Shown here piece by piece: positions 50,621-59,199 of a stretch of DNA of 64,000 nucleotides. The number at the start of each line of letters is the position of its first letter. Positions within the stretch are counted from its first letter, which is position 1. This stretch comes from Streptomyces glaucescens. GTDB lineage: Bacteria; Actinomycetota; Actinomycetes; Streptomycetales; Streptomycetaceae. The position numbers and the translations under genes are program-made. The stretch is from positions 6,056,501 to 6,120,500 of the forward strand of contig NZ_CP009438.1 in the NCBI RefSeq assembly GCF_000761215.1, read 5' to 3'. The notes below the pieces were generated by a model, which saw only the letters and a list, made by a program, of their open reading frames with translations, was not told the origin of the DNA and searched no databases.

Positions 50621-51829
50621 CTACTGCCGGTATCCGCTCAGGAACCGCCCGATCCGGCCGATCGCCGCCTCCAGGACGTCCGCGTGCGGGAGGGTGAGGA
50701 TGCGGAAGTGGTCGGGGGCGGGCCAGTTGAAGCCGGTGCCCTGGACGACCTGGATCTTCTCGCGCAGGAGCAGGTCGAGGACGAACTTCTCGTCGTCGTG
50801 GATCCTGTGCACCTTGGGGTCGAGGCGCGCGAAGGCGTACAGCGCGCCCTTGGGCTTCACGCAGGACACGCCGGGGATCTCGTTCAGCTTCTCCCACGCC
50901 ACGTCACGCTGTTCGCGCAGGCGCCCGCCGGGCGCGGTGAGGTCGGTGATGGACTGGCGGCCGCCGAGCGCCGCCTGGATGGCGTACTGGGCGGGGGCGT
51001 TGGCGCACAGCCGCATGGAGGCCAGCATGGTGAGGCCCTCCAGGTAGTCCCTGGCGTGCTGCTTCGGACCCGTCACCACCAGCCAGCCGGAGCGGAAGCC
51101 CGCCACCCGGTAGGTCTTCGACAGGCCGCAGAAGGTGAGGACCACGAGGTCGGGGGCGAGAGCGGCGGCCGAGTGGTGTTCGGCGTCGTCGTAGAGGATC
51201 CGGTCGTAGATCTCGTCGGCGAGGACCATCAGGCCGTGCCGGCGCGCGAGGTCGAGGATGCCCTCGACGATCTCCTTGGGATAGACCGCCCCGGTGGGGT
51301 TGTTGGGGTTGATGACGACGACCGCCTTGGTGCGGTCGGTGATCTTCGACTCCATGTCGGCGAGGTCCGGGTACCACTCGGCCTGCTCGTCGCACAGGTA
51401 GTGGACCGCCCTGCCGCCGGCGAGGGTCGTCACCGCCGTCCACAGCGGGAAGTCCGGGGCGGGGATCAGGATCTCGTCGCCGTCCTCGACCAGCGCCTGG
51501 ACGGCCATCGACACCAGCTCCGAGACCCCGTTGCCGAGGAAGACGTCGTCGACGTCCACCTCCAGGCCGAGCGTCTGGTAGCGCTGGGCGACCGCGCGGC
51601 GGGCGGAGAGGACGCCGCGCGAGTCGGTGTAGCCGTGCGCCCGCGGCAGCATCCGGATCATGTCCTGGAGGATCTCCTCGGGCGCCTCGAAGCCGAACAG
51701 GGCCGGGTTGCCGGTGTTCAGGCGCAGCACGCTGTGGCCCGCCTCCTCCAGTGCGTCGGCGTGCTCGATCACCGGGCCGCGGATCTCGTAACAGACCTCG
51801 CTGAGCTTGCTCGACTGCCGGAACTCCAT
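50621..51829 (-). CDS. PLP aminotransferase, class I (AlaA-like)
   Basis: A 402-residue fold-type I aminotransferase. It starts with LSEVCYEIRGPVIEHADALE, as in E. coli AlaA-type alanine transaminases. VVVINPNNPTGAVYPKEIVE and VLADEIYDRILYDDAEHHSA contain the PLP-contacting Asn, Asp and Tyr, TFCGLSKTYRVAGFRSGWLV holds the Schiff-base Lys, and FRILTLPH the substrate Arg. It probably makes alanine from pyruvate and glutamate. Divergent from an HxlR regulator with 82 bp between. Confidence 0.9.
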   Translation of the reverse strand: MEFRQSSKLSEVCYEIRGPVIEHADALEEAGHSVLRLNTGNPALFGFEAPEEILQDMIRMLPRAHGYTDSRGVLSARRAVAQRYQTLGLEVDVDDVFLGNGVSELVSMAVQALVEDGDEILIPAPDFPLWTAVTTLAGGRAVHYLCDEQAEWYPDLADMESKITDRTKAVVVINPNNPTGAVYPKEIVEGILDLARRHGLMVLADEIYDRILYDDAEHHSAAALAPDLVVLTFCGLSKTYRVAGFRSGWLVVTGPKQHARDYLEGLTMLASMRLCANAPAQYAIQAALGGRQSITDLTAPGGRLREQRDVAWEKLNEIPGVSCVKPKGALYAFARLDPKVHRIHDDEKFVLDLLLREKIQVVQGTGFNWPAPDHFRILTLPHADVLEAAIGRIGRFLSGYRQ

Positions 51830-51852
51830 GCGCCCCTCCAGGTAACCAGTGT

Positions 51853-51880
51853 CACTTGGTTTTACCAAGTGGCCGCTTGG
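51853..51880. promoter_or_regulatory. Nested inverted repeats between aminotransferase and HxlR genes
   Basis: CACTTGGT-TTT-ACCAAGTG (51853-51871) is a perfect dyad. Its right arm starts a second one, CCAAG-TGGCCG-CTTGG (51865-51880). A TAGACT -10-like hexamer follows 20 bases downstream. Confidence 0.65.
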
Positions 51881-51911
51881 AAAGTCCAACAACTTGTCTA
51901 GACTGCGTCGC

Positions 51912-52535
51912 ATGCCACCTCGCCGAAGCTACGACCAGTACTGCTCCGCCGCCCGCGCGCTCGACGTCGTCGGCGACCGCTGGACCCTGCTGATCGTCCG
52001 TGAGCTGCTGGCCGGCCCCCGCCGCTACACCGACCTGCACGCGGATCTCCCCGGCGTCAGCACGGACGTCCTCGCCTCGCGGCTGAAGGACATGGAGCGC
52101 GACGGGCTGGCGACCAGGCGCCGGCTGCCGCCGCCCGGCGCCGCCCACGTCTACGAACTCACCCCGCGCGGACGCCGGCTGCTGCCCGTGCTCCAGGCCC
52201 TCGGCGCGTGGGGGCAGGACGAACTCGGCGAGCGGCGGCCCACCGACGCGGTGCGCGCCCACTGGTTCGCGCTGCCGCTGCTGCGGGCGCTGGACGGCCG
52301 GGGACTGGTCGAAGTGAGCCTGGAGGAAGGGACGTTCCACCTGTTCGCGGGTGCGGAGGACGGACCCCTGTACGGCGACGGGCCCGCCCCCGGCGAACCC
52401 GACGCGCGGCTCGTCCTCGACACCGGCGCCTGCACGGCCGTCGCGCGCGGCGAACTGAGCCTGGCCGAAGCGGTGCGGGACGGCCGGGTCACCGTGACCG
52501 GAGACGGGCCGATCGCCAAGGGGCTGACGGCGTGA
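51912..52535 (+). CDS. HxlR-family regulator with C-terminal SCP2-like domain
   Basis: A 207-residue protein. The N-terminal HxlR winged helix has YDQYCSAARALDVVGDRWTL, LIVRELLAGPRRYTDLHADL and VYELTPRGRRLLPVLQALGA. Residues about 110-207 (RAHWFALPLLRALDGRGLVE, YGDGPAPGEPDARLVLDTG, GRVTVTGDGPIAKGL) resemble an SCP2 sterol-carrier-like ligand domain, a fusion seen in actinobacteria. It probably represses itself and the aminotransferase gene through the nested repeats just upstream. Confidence 0.85.
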   Translation: MPPRRSYDQYCSAARALDVVGDRWTLLIVRELLAGPRRYTDLHADLPGVSTDVLASRLKDMERDGLATRRRLPPPGAAHVYELTPRGRRLLPVLQALGAWGQDELGERRPTDAVRAHWFALPLLRALDGRGLVEVSLEEGTFHLFAGAEDGPLYGDGPAPGEPDARLVLDTGACTAVARGELSLAEAVRDGRVTVTGDGPIAKGLTA

Positions 52536-52544
52536 CGGGGTGAC

Positions 52545-52575
52545 GAAGGCCCGCGTCACGGCGACGCGGGCCTTC
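52545..52575. terminator. Bidirectional terminator
   Basis: A perfect 13-bp stem, GAAGGCCCGCGTC with GACGCGGGCCTTC, loop ACGGC, between the HxlR gene and the convergent exported-protein gene. Confidence 0.85.
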
Positions 52576-52602
52576 TGGAAGTGGTCGGTCTCCCGGGCGG
52601 GG

Positions 52603-53415
52603 TCAGGCGTTCGGCGGCACCCGCGCCGGCCGTCCCGAGCCGCGCGTCAGCGCGTACCCGCCGATGCCCGCCAGCGCGGCGAGCATCCCGCCCACCGCCG
52701 TCCACACCCAGCGGTCGGACCACCAGCCGGAGGCCCAGCCGTCCTCCGGCTCGATGCCCGACAGCACGGCCGCCGGGCCGTCCTCCCCGGACTCCGCGGC
52801 AGCCGTCGCGCTTCCCGGCACCAGCGGCTCGGCCAGCCGCCCGTCCACCGCCGCCGCACCGCCCATGTCGTCGGCGTCCACCCGCACCTCGGCGCCGACC
52901 GGCAGGCCGAGGTCGCCGGTGGGCAGGCCCACGGCGGTGAGCCGCACGTAGTACGTGCCGGGCAGCGGGTCGTTCGCCCACGGCTCCGACCAGGCTCGCA
53001 CCGTGCGCAGCACACAGGCCAGTTCGACGCTCGCCGCGTCCGCGGCGGCGGTACGCGTCTGCGCCCCCCACTGGCAGGCCTGACGGCGGCGCAGACCGTC
53101 GTAGACGTCGAGCTGCCAGGTCTCCGCGGCGTGCGCCTTCGGCAGTTTCACCGTGGCCCGGACGGTGGGCCGCTGGCCGGCGTCCGCCGGGAACGACCAG
53201 TACAGGTAGTCGCCCGCGGAGCCCTCCGCCGTGGCGGTCCGCCCCTGGCCGATCTCGGCCGCCGTACGGAAGGAGGTGCCCGCCGCGGCCGGCACGGACT
53301 CCGCCTTCGGGTCGTCGTCCGCCACCGCGGGCCCGGCGGCCAGGCCGAGCAGCAGCAGCGCCGCGCCCAGCGCCTTCGAGACCCGCGGGACCCGCGGGAT
53401 ACGGGAGATACGCAT
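52603..53415 (-). CDS. Exported membrane-anchored hypothetical protein
   Basis: A 270-residue protein from ATG 53415, which overlaps the stop of the VWA gene by one base (TGATG). A signal peptide (ALGAALLLLGLAAGPAVADD) is followed by a beta-rich ectodomain and a C-terminal membrane span (WVWTAVGGMLAALAGIGGYA). The ectodomain resembles the C-terminal half of the VWA protein upstream (DYLYWSFPADAGQRPTVRAT compared with WYRVDVRPGQELRASVSV), so the two are probably partners outside the membrane. No function known. Confidence 0.75.
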   Translation of the reverse strand: MRISRIPRVPRVSKALGAALLLLGLAAGPAVADDDPKAESVPAAAGTSFRTAAEIGQGRTATAEGSAGDYLYWSFPADAGQRPTVRATVKLPKAHAAETWQLDVYDGLRRRQACQWGAQTRTAAADAASVELACVLRTVRAWSEPWANDPLPGTYYVRLTAVGLPTGDLGLPVGAEVRVDADDMGGAAAVDGRLAEPLVPGSATAAAESGEDGPAAVLSGIEPEDGWASGWWSDRWVWTAVGGMLAALAGIGGYALTRGSGRPARVPPNA

Positions 53416-54677
53416 CAGTTGGTCCTCCAGACCGCGATCCGCCAGCGCGACACCCAGCCCCACAGCAGACCCGCGAGGAACCCGGCGAGGACCAGCGCGC
53501 CCAGCAGCCACCAGCCGCGTCCGAGGCCGAAGGCGGCGACGTCGTCCGCGTCGCTCGGCCCGTCCACCACGTCCAGGGTCAGCTCCAGCGGCAGACCGGG
53601 AGCCGTCTCGACCCCGGGGGCGGCGGAGAAGGAACTGGTCACCTGGAGGCAGACGGCCTCCGCCGGGGCGTCCTCGTCGTCCGTCTCGGGCTTGGGGTAG
53701 CGCAGGCCCGTGGAGATCACGTCCGTACGGCCGTTGCCCGCCGCCTCGCCGCGCACGATCTCCCGGCCGTGCACGGTCACCGCGCGCAGCAGCACTCCGT
53801 AGTCGGGGCGCACCGCGCGGTCGGCGGACACGCTCACCGAGGCGCGCAGCTCCTGGCCCGGCCGTACGTCCACCCGGTACCAGCGCTGCTGCCCGAACTC
53901 CGCGCGGTCGGTGTACAGGCCGGACTCCAGCGTCGGCGCCTCAGCGCACGCATCGCCGCCCTCGGTGGCCACCGGCGTGACCACCGGGTCCGCCGCCCGG
54001 TCCACCAACTGGTTGACCCGGTCGGTGAGTTCGTCGGTGTGCTCGACCGAAGTGTAGGTGCCGCCGGTGGCCTCCGCGATACAGCTGAGCTGCTGCCGCA
54101 TCCGGGTGTTGGGCACCAGACCGAGGGTGTCGATCGTCAGCCCGATCCCCTTCGCGGCGATCTCGCGGGCCACCTCGCACGGGTCGAGCGGGGCGCAGGT
54201 GTCCTCGCCGTCGCTGATCAGCACGATCCGCTTGGAGCCGGTGCCGCCGTCCAGGTCGTCGGCGGCCTTCAGCAGCGCCGGGCCGATCGGCGTCCAGCCG
54301 GTGGGCACCAGGGTGGCGACGGCGGCCTTGGCCTCGGTGCGGTCCAGCGGGCCCACCGGATAGAGCTGCGCGGTGTCCCGGCAGCCCCTCTTCCGGTCGT
54401 CGCCGGGGTAGTCGGCGCCCAGCGTGCGGATGCCGAGCTGGACGTCCTCCGGCGTGGCGTCCAGCACCTCGTTGAACGCCTGCTTGGCCGCCGCCATCCG
54501 GGACTGGCCGTCGATGTCGCGGGCCCGCATCGAACCGCTCACGTCCAGCACCAGGTTCACCTTGGGCTGCCGGGCCGTGGTCTCGTCGGCGAGCGCCGTG
54601 GACGGCCGGGCGAGCCCGGCCGTCAGCACGGCGAGCAGGGCCCCGGCCCCTGCCGCCAGCCGTCTTCTTGTGATCAT
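53415..54677 (-). CDS. Secreted, membrane-anchored VWA-domain protein
   Basis: A 420-residue protein. The signal peptide ends near residue 30 (PSTALADE). The von Willebrand A domain has the MIDAS motif DVSGSM near 45-50, the second site Thr in PTGWTPIGPALLKAADDL, and ISDGEDTCAPLDPCE, in which Cys residues may pair. A beta-rich domain follows and a C-terminal span (GWWLLGALVLAGFLAGLLWG). Such proteins bind ligands through a metal ion at the cell surface. Translationally coupled to the next gene. Confidence 0.85.
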   Translation of the reverse strand: MITRRRLAAGAGALLAVLTAGLARPSTALADETTARQPKVNLVLDVSGSMRARDIDGQSRMAAAKQAFNEVLDATPEDVQLGIRTLGADYPGDDRKRGCRDTAQLYPVGPLDRTEAKAAVATLVPTGWTPIGPALLKAADDLDGGTGSKRIVLISDGEDTCAPLDPCEVAREIAAKGIGLTIDTLGLVPNTRMRQQLSCIAEATGGTYTSVEHTDELTDRVNQLVDRAADPVVTPVATEGGDACAEAPTLESGLYTDRAEFGQQRWYRVDVRPGQELRASVSVSADRAVRPDYGVLLRAVTVHGREIVRGEAAGNGRTDVISTGLRYPKPETDDEDAPAEAVCLQVTSSFSAAPGVETAPGLPLELTLDVVDGPSDADDVAAFGLGRGWWLLGALVLAGFLAGLLWGWVSRWRIAVWRTN

Positions 54678-54722
54678 CGGCGGATCTTATGGAGTGCACG
54701 GGCCGGGCTCCAAAACGGGGCG

Positions 54723-56207
54723 TCACATCAGCGGATTGGGCAGCTCCGTCCACTGGTCGCCAGGCGTCCCCGGCGACAGCCGCATCAGTGTCAGCGCCTT
54801 CACGGGCAGCGGCCGTTCGGTCAGCGCCACCCGGTCCGGGGTGTCCGGCAGGTCCCGTACGGCGGTCTCCAGCGCCCCGCGCAGCGCCGCCGCGGAACCC
54901 GCCGTCCCGGCCAGCGCCCCGCACACCAGCGAACCGAACAGCTTGCGCCGCAGGGCCGTCACGTCGTCGGTGAGGATGCGTTCCGGCAGCTCCCGCGGCC
55001 ACAGGCCGTACCGGGCCAGCCGGGCCGGGCTGACCCGGATGTCGGCGAGGTCGCGGTAGACCAGCCGCAGCGGCAGGCCCGCCGCCGAGAGCACCACCAG
55101 CAGATTCTGCCCGTGCGCCTCCAGTGCCACCCCCAGCTCCAGCAGCCGCAGCCCGACGGAGAGCGCCAGATGGGCGAACGCGGCCAGCCAGTCCGGATCG
55201 CGGGGCAGACCGGTCAGGGGCAGCGCGGCCACCGGCACCACCCGTTCCCCCGCCGCCGCGTACACCTGCGGGGACTCGCGCAGCACGGCCGCCAGATCGG
55301 GCGAGCCGTCCGTGACCGCGCCCAGCGTCCGCGTGACGTGCAGCCGGTCGTCCGCCAGCTCCCCGGCGAAGTCGGACAGGACCGTCGCGGCCGTCACCGA
55401 CCCCACCGAGATGTCCCGCACCGACGACGTCAGCCGGGCGCTCAGCGCCGTCTTCACGTGCGGCCCGCCGGGCAGCGCCAGGGTGCGCAGGGACATCAGC
55501 GGACGGCCCGGGAGCCGTTCCTCGCACGGCCGCTTCAGCACGTGCGCCGCCTGCCACGGGTGCACCGGCACCAGCAGCCGCTCCCCGTCGCGCCACCCGG
55601 CGGGCCAGCGGCCCGTCACCACACACGCCTCACCCGGCACCGGCACCAGGCCGAGACCGACCACCGGCCGGTGCTCGGGCGCGTACGCCAGCTGCTCGGC
55701 CACCGAGAAGCCCGGCCGGGACCGGCACCCCGGGTGGTACGGGTGCCCGTCCACCACCCGCTGCTCCCACTCCCAGTCCCGCGCCGGGTGCCCCTGCGGA
55801 CCGGCCGGCTGCCCGGCCCGGGACAGCGCCAGCGAGGCGACGCTGTGCCCGAGTTCCCGCGCGAGGTCCGTGCCGTGCGGTACCCGCAGCGCCGTCACCA
55901 GCCGGGCCGGATCCCCGTACCCCGTCCCGTCGAGCCCCACCTCGGTGACGTACCCGGCGGTCGCGAACGGGTCCGGCTCCGGGCCGTGCAGCCGGCGCCC
56001 GTCCCGCAGCCGCAGCAGCCGGCCCTCCCCGGACGCCTCCCGGCGCTCGATCCACGGCAGCGGCTCATGGGTGAGGGCCCGCCACAGCCGGGTCAGCACC
56101 GCCGCCCGGGCGCCCGGGAGTTCGGCCGCGTACCGCGCGGCGAGGTCCGGGCGCAGGGCGGCCAGCTCGGCGGCGACCTCGGCCTCGGCGGTGGGTGAAC
56201 GGTACAC
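54723..56207 (-). CDS. NIS siderophore synthetase (IucA/IucC family), copy 1
   Basis: A 494-residue protein, start GTG at 56207 behind GGAGGA. It shows the NIS synthetase features: HPYHPGCRSRPGF (the HP-x-H-P-x-x-K/R region), VPVHPWQ, VKTALSARLTSSVRDIS, and LEAHGQNLLVVL with VYRDLADIR (FhuF-like end). These ATP-dependent enzymes join citrate or succinate units to polyamines or hydroxamates. It is shorter than IucA and IucC (about 570-580). No monooxygenase, decarboxylase, acyltransferase or exporter is nearby. Divergent from a second NIS gene. Confidence 0.85.
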   Translation of the reverse strand: MYRSPTAEAEVAAELAALRPDLAARYAAELPGARAAVLTRLWRALTHEPLPWIERREASGEGRLLRLRDGRRLHGPEPDPFATAGYVTEVGLDGTGYGDPARLVTALRVPHGTDLARELGHSVASLALSRAGQPAGPQGHPARDWEWEQRVVDGHPYHPGCRSRPGFSVAEQLAYAPEHRPVVGLGLVPVPGEACVVTGRWPAGWRDGERLLVPVHPWQAAHVLKRPCEERLPGRPLMSLRTLALPGGPHVKTALSARLTSSVRDISVGSVTAATVLSDFAGELADDRLHVTRTLGAVTDGSPDLAAVLRESPQVYAAAGERVVPVAALPLTGLPRDPDWLAAFAHLALSVGLRLLELGVALEAHGQNLLVVLSAAGLPLRLVYRDLADIRVSPARLARYGLWPRELPERILTDDVTALRRKLFGSLVCGALAGTAGSAAALRGALETAVRDLPDTPDRVALTERPLPVKALTLMRLSPGTPGDQWTELPNPLM

Positions 56208-56289
56208 GGGCGGGTCCTCCGTACGGGTGGCGGGAAGGGGGCGGTCACGCCGGGGCGTGACGGCGGGGATACTGATCGTCTCCGGGAGA

Positions 56290-56318
56290 ACCGTAGGCAA
56301 ACTCCCTCAGACCGTAGG
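56290..56318. promoter_or_regulatory. Direct repeats ACCGTAGG in divergent NIS promoter region
   Basis: ACCGTAGG occurs at 56290-56297 and 56311-56318, exactly 21 bp apart, in the 116-bp region between the two NIS synthetase genes. The spacing suits a regulator that binds direct repeats on one DNA face. No match to the DmdR/IdeR iron box is apparent. Confidence 0.4.
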
Positions 56319-56323
56319 AGCGA

Positions 56324-57835
56324 GTGGACCGCGTGGACCTCATCCCCCCGCCCGCCGGCCGTGACGCCGCCGCGCGCGACATCGCCGCACGGGCCGACGC
56401 GTACGCCGCCGCGCCACTGCTCAACTGCCTGCTGCGGGAGGTCGGCCGGCCGGTCGCGGGCCGGGCCGGAGTCCACCTGCTGCCCGGCTGCGGGAAGCTG
56501 CTGCGCGTGCGCGGCGGCCGGCGGCCCGCCGCGCCGGAAGTGCACACCGACGGCGGCTGGCACCCCCTCGGCCACGCCGAACTCGTCAAGCTGGTCGCCG
56601 AGGAGCTGCGCCGCCACACCGGGCTGTCCAACCACGAACTGCCCGCCGAGATCGCCGACAGCCGCGACACCGTCGCCGCCCTGCTCACCGCCCGCGACCG
56701 CGCCACTCCGCCGGCCGACCCGTATGTGCGCTCCGAGCAGTGCCTGCTCACCGGCCACCCCCACCATCCGGCGCCCAAGGCGCGCGGCGGCGGCCCGGCG
56801 GCCGGCTGGCTGCCGTACGCCCCCGAGGCGCACGCCCGCTTCCCGCTGACCCTGCTCGGGGTGCGCGAGGACACCGTCGTGGAGGAGGGCGACCCCTCCG
56901 CCCTGGACACCCTCGGCACGGCCCCGCCCGGCTACCGGCTGCTGCCCGCCCACCCCTGGCAGCTCGACCTGGCGGGCGGGCGGCTCGCCGCCGCCTTCGC
57001 CGACGGGCGGCTGATCCGGCTCGGCGAGACCGCGTTCGACACCTGGCCGACGGCCGCGATCCGCACCGTCCACGCCCCCGAGCGGGACCTGTTCCTGAAG
57101 TTCAGCCTCGACGTGCGCATCACCAACGACATCCGCCGGCTGTGGCGGCACGACCTGCTGAAGCTCACCCGCACCGACACCGCCGTCCGCACCGCCTTCG
57201 CGGCCCTCGACGGGCCCGCGGCGTGGCTCTCCGACCGCGGCTACCGCACCGCCGGCTTCGCCTTCGAGGAACTGGCCGTGCTGGTCCGCGACGGCCTGCG
57301 CGGGCACCTGCTGCCCGGCGCGACGCCCTACCTGGCCGCCGGACTCGTCGAAGGCTTCGCCGGCAGCCCCCTGGACGCCCCGGCCGACCCGGCGGCCTGG
57401 TGGGAGGCGTACCTCGCCCAGGTCGTGCCGCCCGCCCTGACGGCCTTCGCCGAGCACGGCGTCGTCCTGGAGGCCCACCTTCAGAACTCCCTGATCGCCT
57501 GCGACGGCGACGGCATGCCCGTCCAGGCCCTCTTCCGGGACGCCGAGGGCGTGAAGCTGCTCCCCGCCGTGGACCGCGCGGCGGGCTGGGAGCGCCTGGT
57601 GTACTGCCTGGTCGTCAACCACCTGCTCGAACTGGCCGGGGCCCTCGCCGAGCGCCACCCCGGCCTCGACCCCTGGCCCGCCGTCCGCCGCGAGCTGTCC
57701 CGGCACGACCTGCCGGAGATCCCCGCCCTGCTCACCGCGCCCACCCTCCCCGCCAAGACCAACCTCCTCCTGCGCTGGACCGGCGCGGACGGCGCCGACG
57801 CCCGCTACCGGCCGCTGCCCAACCCGCTGGCCTGA
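56324..57835 (+). CDS. NIS siderophore synthetase (IucA/IucC family), copy 2
   Basis: A 503-residue protein, GTG at 56324 behind AGGAG (a second GTG at 56333 is possible). Family motifs: TGHPHHPAPKARGGG, LLPAHPWQLDL, FLKFSLDVRITNDIRRLW, VVLEAHLQNSLIACDGDG and LFRDAEGVKLLP. It differs clearly from the divergent copy, so the two probably catalyse successive condensations, as in aerobactin-type pathways. The product cannot be inferred. Confidence 0.87.
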   Translation: MDRVDLIPPPAGRDAAARDIAARADAYAAAPLLNCLLREVGRPVAGRAGVHLLPGCGKLLRVRGGRRPAAPEVHTDGGWHPLGHAELVKLVAEELRRHTGLSNHELPAEIADSRDTVAALLTARDRATPPADPYVRSEQCLLTGHPHHPAPKARGGGPAAGWLPYAPEAHARFPLTLLGVREDTVVEEGDPSALDTLGTAPPGYRLLPAHPWQLDLAGGRLAAAFADGRLIRLGETAFDTWPTAAIRTVHAPERDLFLKFSLDVRITNDIRRLWRHDLLKLTRTDTAVRTAFAALDGPAAWLSDRGYRTAGFAFEELAVLVRDGLRGHLLPGATPYLAAGLVEGFAGSPLDAPADPAAWWEAYLAQVVPPALTAFAEHGVVLEAHLQNSLIACDGDGMPVQALFRDAEGVKLLPAVDRAAGWERLVYCLVVNHLLELAGALAERHPGLDPWPAVRRELSRHDLPEIPALLTAPTLPAKTNLLLRWTGADGADARYRPLPNPLA

Positions 57836-57889
57836 TCTGCGGCCGCCGCCACGGGGCGCCGGGACCGCCGCGGCTGATATGACTGGTGC

Positions 57890-58291
57890 ATGCAGGAAGA
57901 GACCGCCCGGTCCGCGATCGACACGTTCATCTCGGCCTTCAACGCCTCCGACGACACCTATGTCACGTCTCTGCTGTCCCAGGCCCTGACCTCGGACGTG
58001 GTCCTGTGGGGGCCGCTGGGCCGCAGCGAGGGCATCGAGGCCGTCGAGCGATTCGTCCTGGACATCCGGCGCCACCCGGCGGGGACGGGCACGATGGTCC
58101 GCAGCTCGGCCGTGGACATGCCGCACGACTGGGCCCGCTACCGGTGGGTCTTCACCACGCCGGACGACGGGCCGCGGCTGGCGGGGACGGACGTCGTGCA
58201 CCTGCGGCGCGACCTCATCGACCAGATCATCGTCTTCGCCGGGGAGAGCGAGCCGCCGGTGCGCGGTGAAGGCGGCCCGGGACCATGCTGA
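57890..58291 (+). CDS. NTF2-like (SnoaL-type) small protein
   Basis: A 133-residue protein with the NTF2-like cone fold: ETARSAIDTFISAFNASDDT helix, LTSDVVLWGPLGRSEGIEAV, RFVLDIRRHPAGTGTMV, and YRWVFTTPDDGPRLAGTDVV then HLRRDLIDQIIVFAG. Such proteins may be isomerases, lyases or ligand binders. It overlaps the downstream kinase-like gene by 7 bases, so they are coupled. Confidence 0.75.
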   Translation: MQEETARSAIDTFISAFNASDDTYVTSLLSQALTSDVVLWGPLGRSEGIEAVERFVLDIRRHPAGTGTMVRSSAVDMPHDWARYRWVFTTPDDGPRLAGTDVVHLRRDLIDQIIVFAGESEPPVRGEGGPGPC

Positions 58292-59199
58292 GACAGGTCA
58301 CGGCGACGCGCTACGTCACGCCCCTGCGGTCCGGCGGCTCCGTGCCCGGAGTAGTCGAGGCCGACGACGAGGGCACGTACGTCGTGAAGTTCACCGGCTC
58401 CGCGCAGGGCCGCAAGGCGCTGGTCGCCGAGGTGATCGTGGGGGAGCTGGCCCGCGCCCTGGGGCTGCGCTTCCCCGAGCTGGTGCTGGTCGGCTTCGAC
58501 CCCGCGATCGCCGCGGACGAGCCGCACCAGGAGGTCCGCGAGCTGCACGCGGCCAGCGCGGGCGTCAACCTCGGCATGGACTACCTGCCGGGCGCCCGGG
58601 ACTTCTCCCCGGAGATCGCCGAGGTCTTCGACGTCCACCCGGTGGAGGCCGGCCGGGTCGTGTGGCTGGACGCGCTCACCGTGAACGTCGACCGCACCGT
58701 CCACAGCTCCAACCTGATGCTCTGGCCGACGCTCGGTGTGGCACCGCCGCGGCTGTGGCTGATCGACCACGGCGCCGCGCTGGTCTTCCACCACCGCTGG
58801 GGCACCACCGACCCGGCCAAGGCCTACGACTTCCGGCACCACGCCCTCGGCCACTACGGCCCGGACGTGCGCGCCGCCGACGCCGAGCTGCGGCCGAAGG
58901 TGACCGAGGAACTGCTGCGGGCGATCACGGACGAGGTGCCGGACGCCTGGCTGGCCGACGAGCCCGGTTTCGGCTCGCCCGAGGAGGTGCGCCGGGCCTA
59001 CGTGGAGTTCCTGCACGCGCGCGTGCGGGCGTCCGGGGACTGGCTGCCCACCGATTTCCCCAGCCGTGACGAGCTGGCCGCGGAGAACGCGCGGCGCGCG
59101 GCGAGGACGCGGCGGGACCGTCCGGACTGGCTCAAGCGGGTCCCCGACCTGCACGGCAAGCCGGCGGCGGAACAGGATTGGTCGGTGCACCTGGGATGA
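58285..59199 (+). CDS. HipA-like kinase-fold protein (HipA_2 type)
   Basis: A 304-residue protein. TPLRSGGSVPGVVEADDEGT and YVVKFTGSAQGRKALVAEVI give the Gly-rich loop and ATP-contacting Lys. VVWLDALTVNVDRTVHSSNL and PRLWLIDHGAALVFHHRW match the HipA catalytic (D-x-x-x-x-N) and metal (DHG) sites. No HipB antitoxin gene is adjacent, so this is not a classic toxin-antitoxin pair. Role unknown. Coupled on both sides (NTF2-like upstream, SelW-like downstream). Confidence 0.75.
   Translation: MLRQVTATRYVTPLRSGGSVPGVVEADDEGTYVVKFTGSAQGRKALVAEVIVGELARALGLRFPELVLVGFDPAIAADEPHQEVRELHAASAGVNLGMDYLPGARDFSPEIAEVFDVHPVEAGRVVWLDALTVNVDRTVHSSNLMLWPTLGVAPPRLWLIDHGAALVFHHRWGTTDPAKAYDFRHHALGHYGPDVRAADAELRPKVTEELLRAITDEVPDAWLADEPGFGSPEEVRRAYVEFLHARVRASGDWLPTDFPSRDELAAENARRAARTRRDRPDWLKRVPDLHGKPAAEQDWSVHLG

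Noticed and set aside
56208..56323. Iron box (DmdR/IdeR) in the NIS divergent promoter
   Set aside because: The best alignment to the TTAGGTTAGGCTCACCTAA consensus matched only about 7 of 19 positions.
58285..59199. HipBA toxin-antitoxin system
   Set aside because: No HipB-like helix-turn-helix gene is adjacent. The neighbours are NTF2-like and SelW-like.
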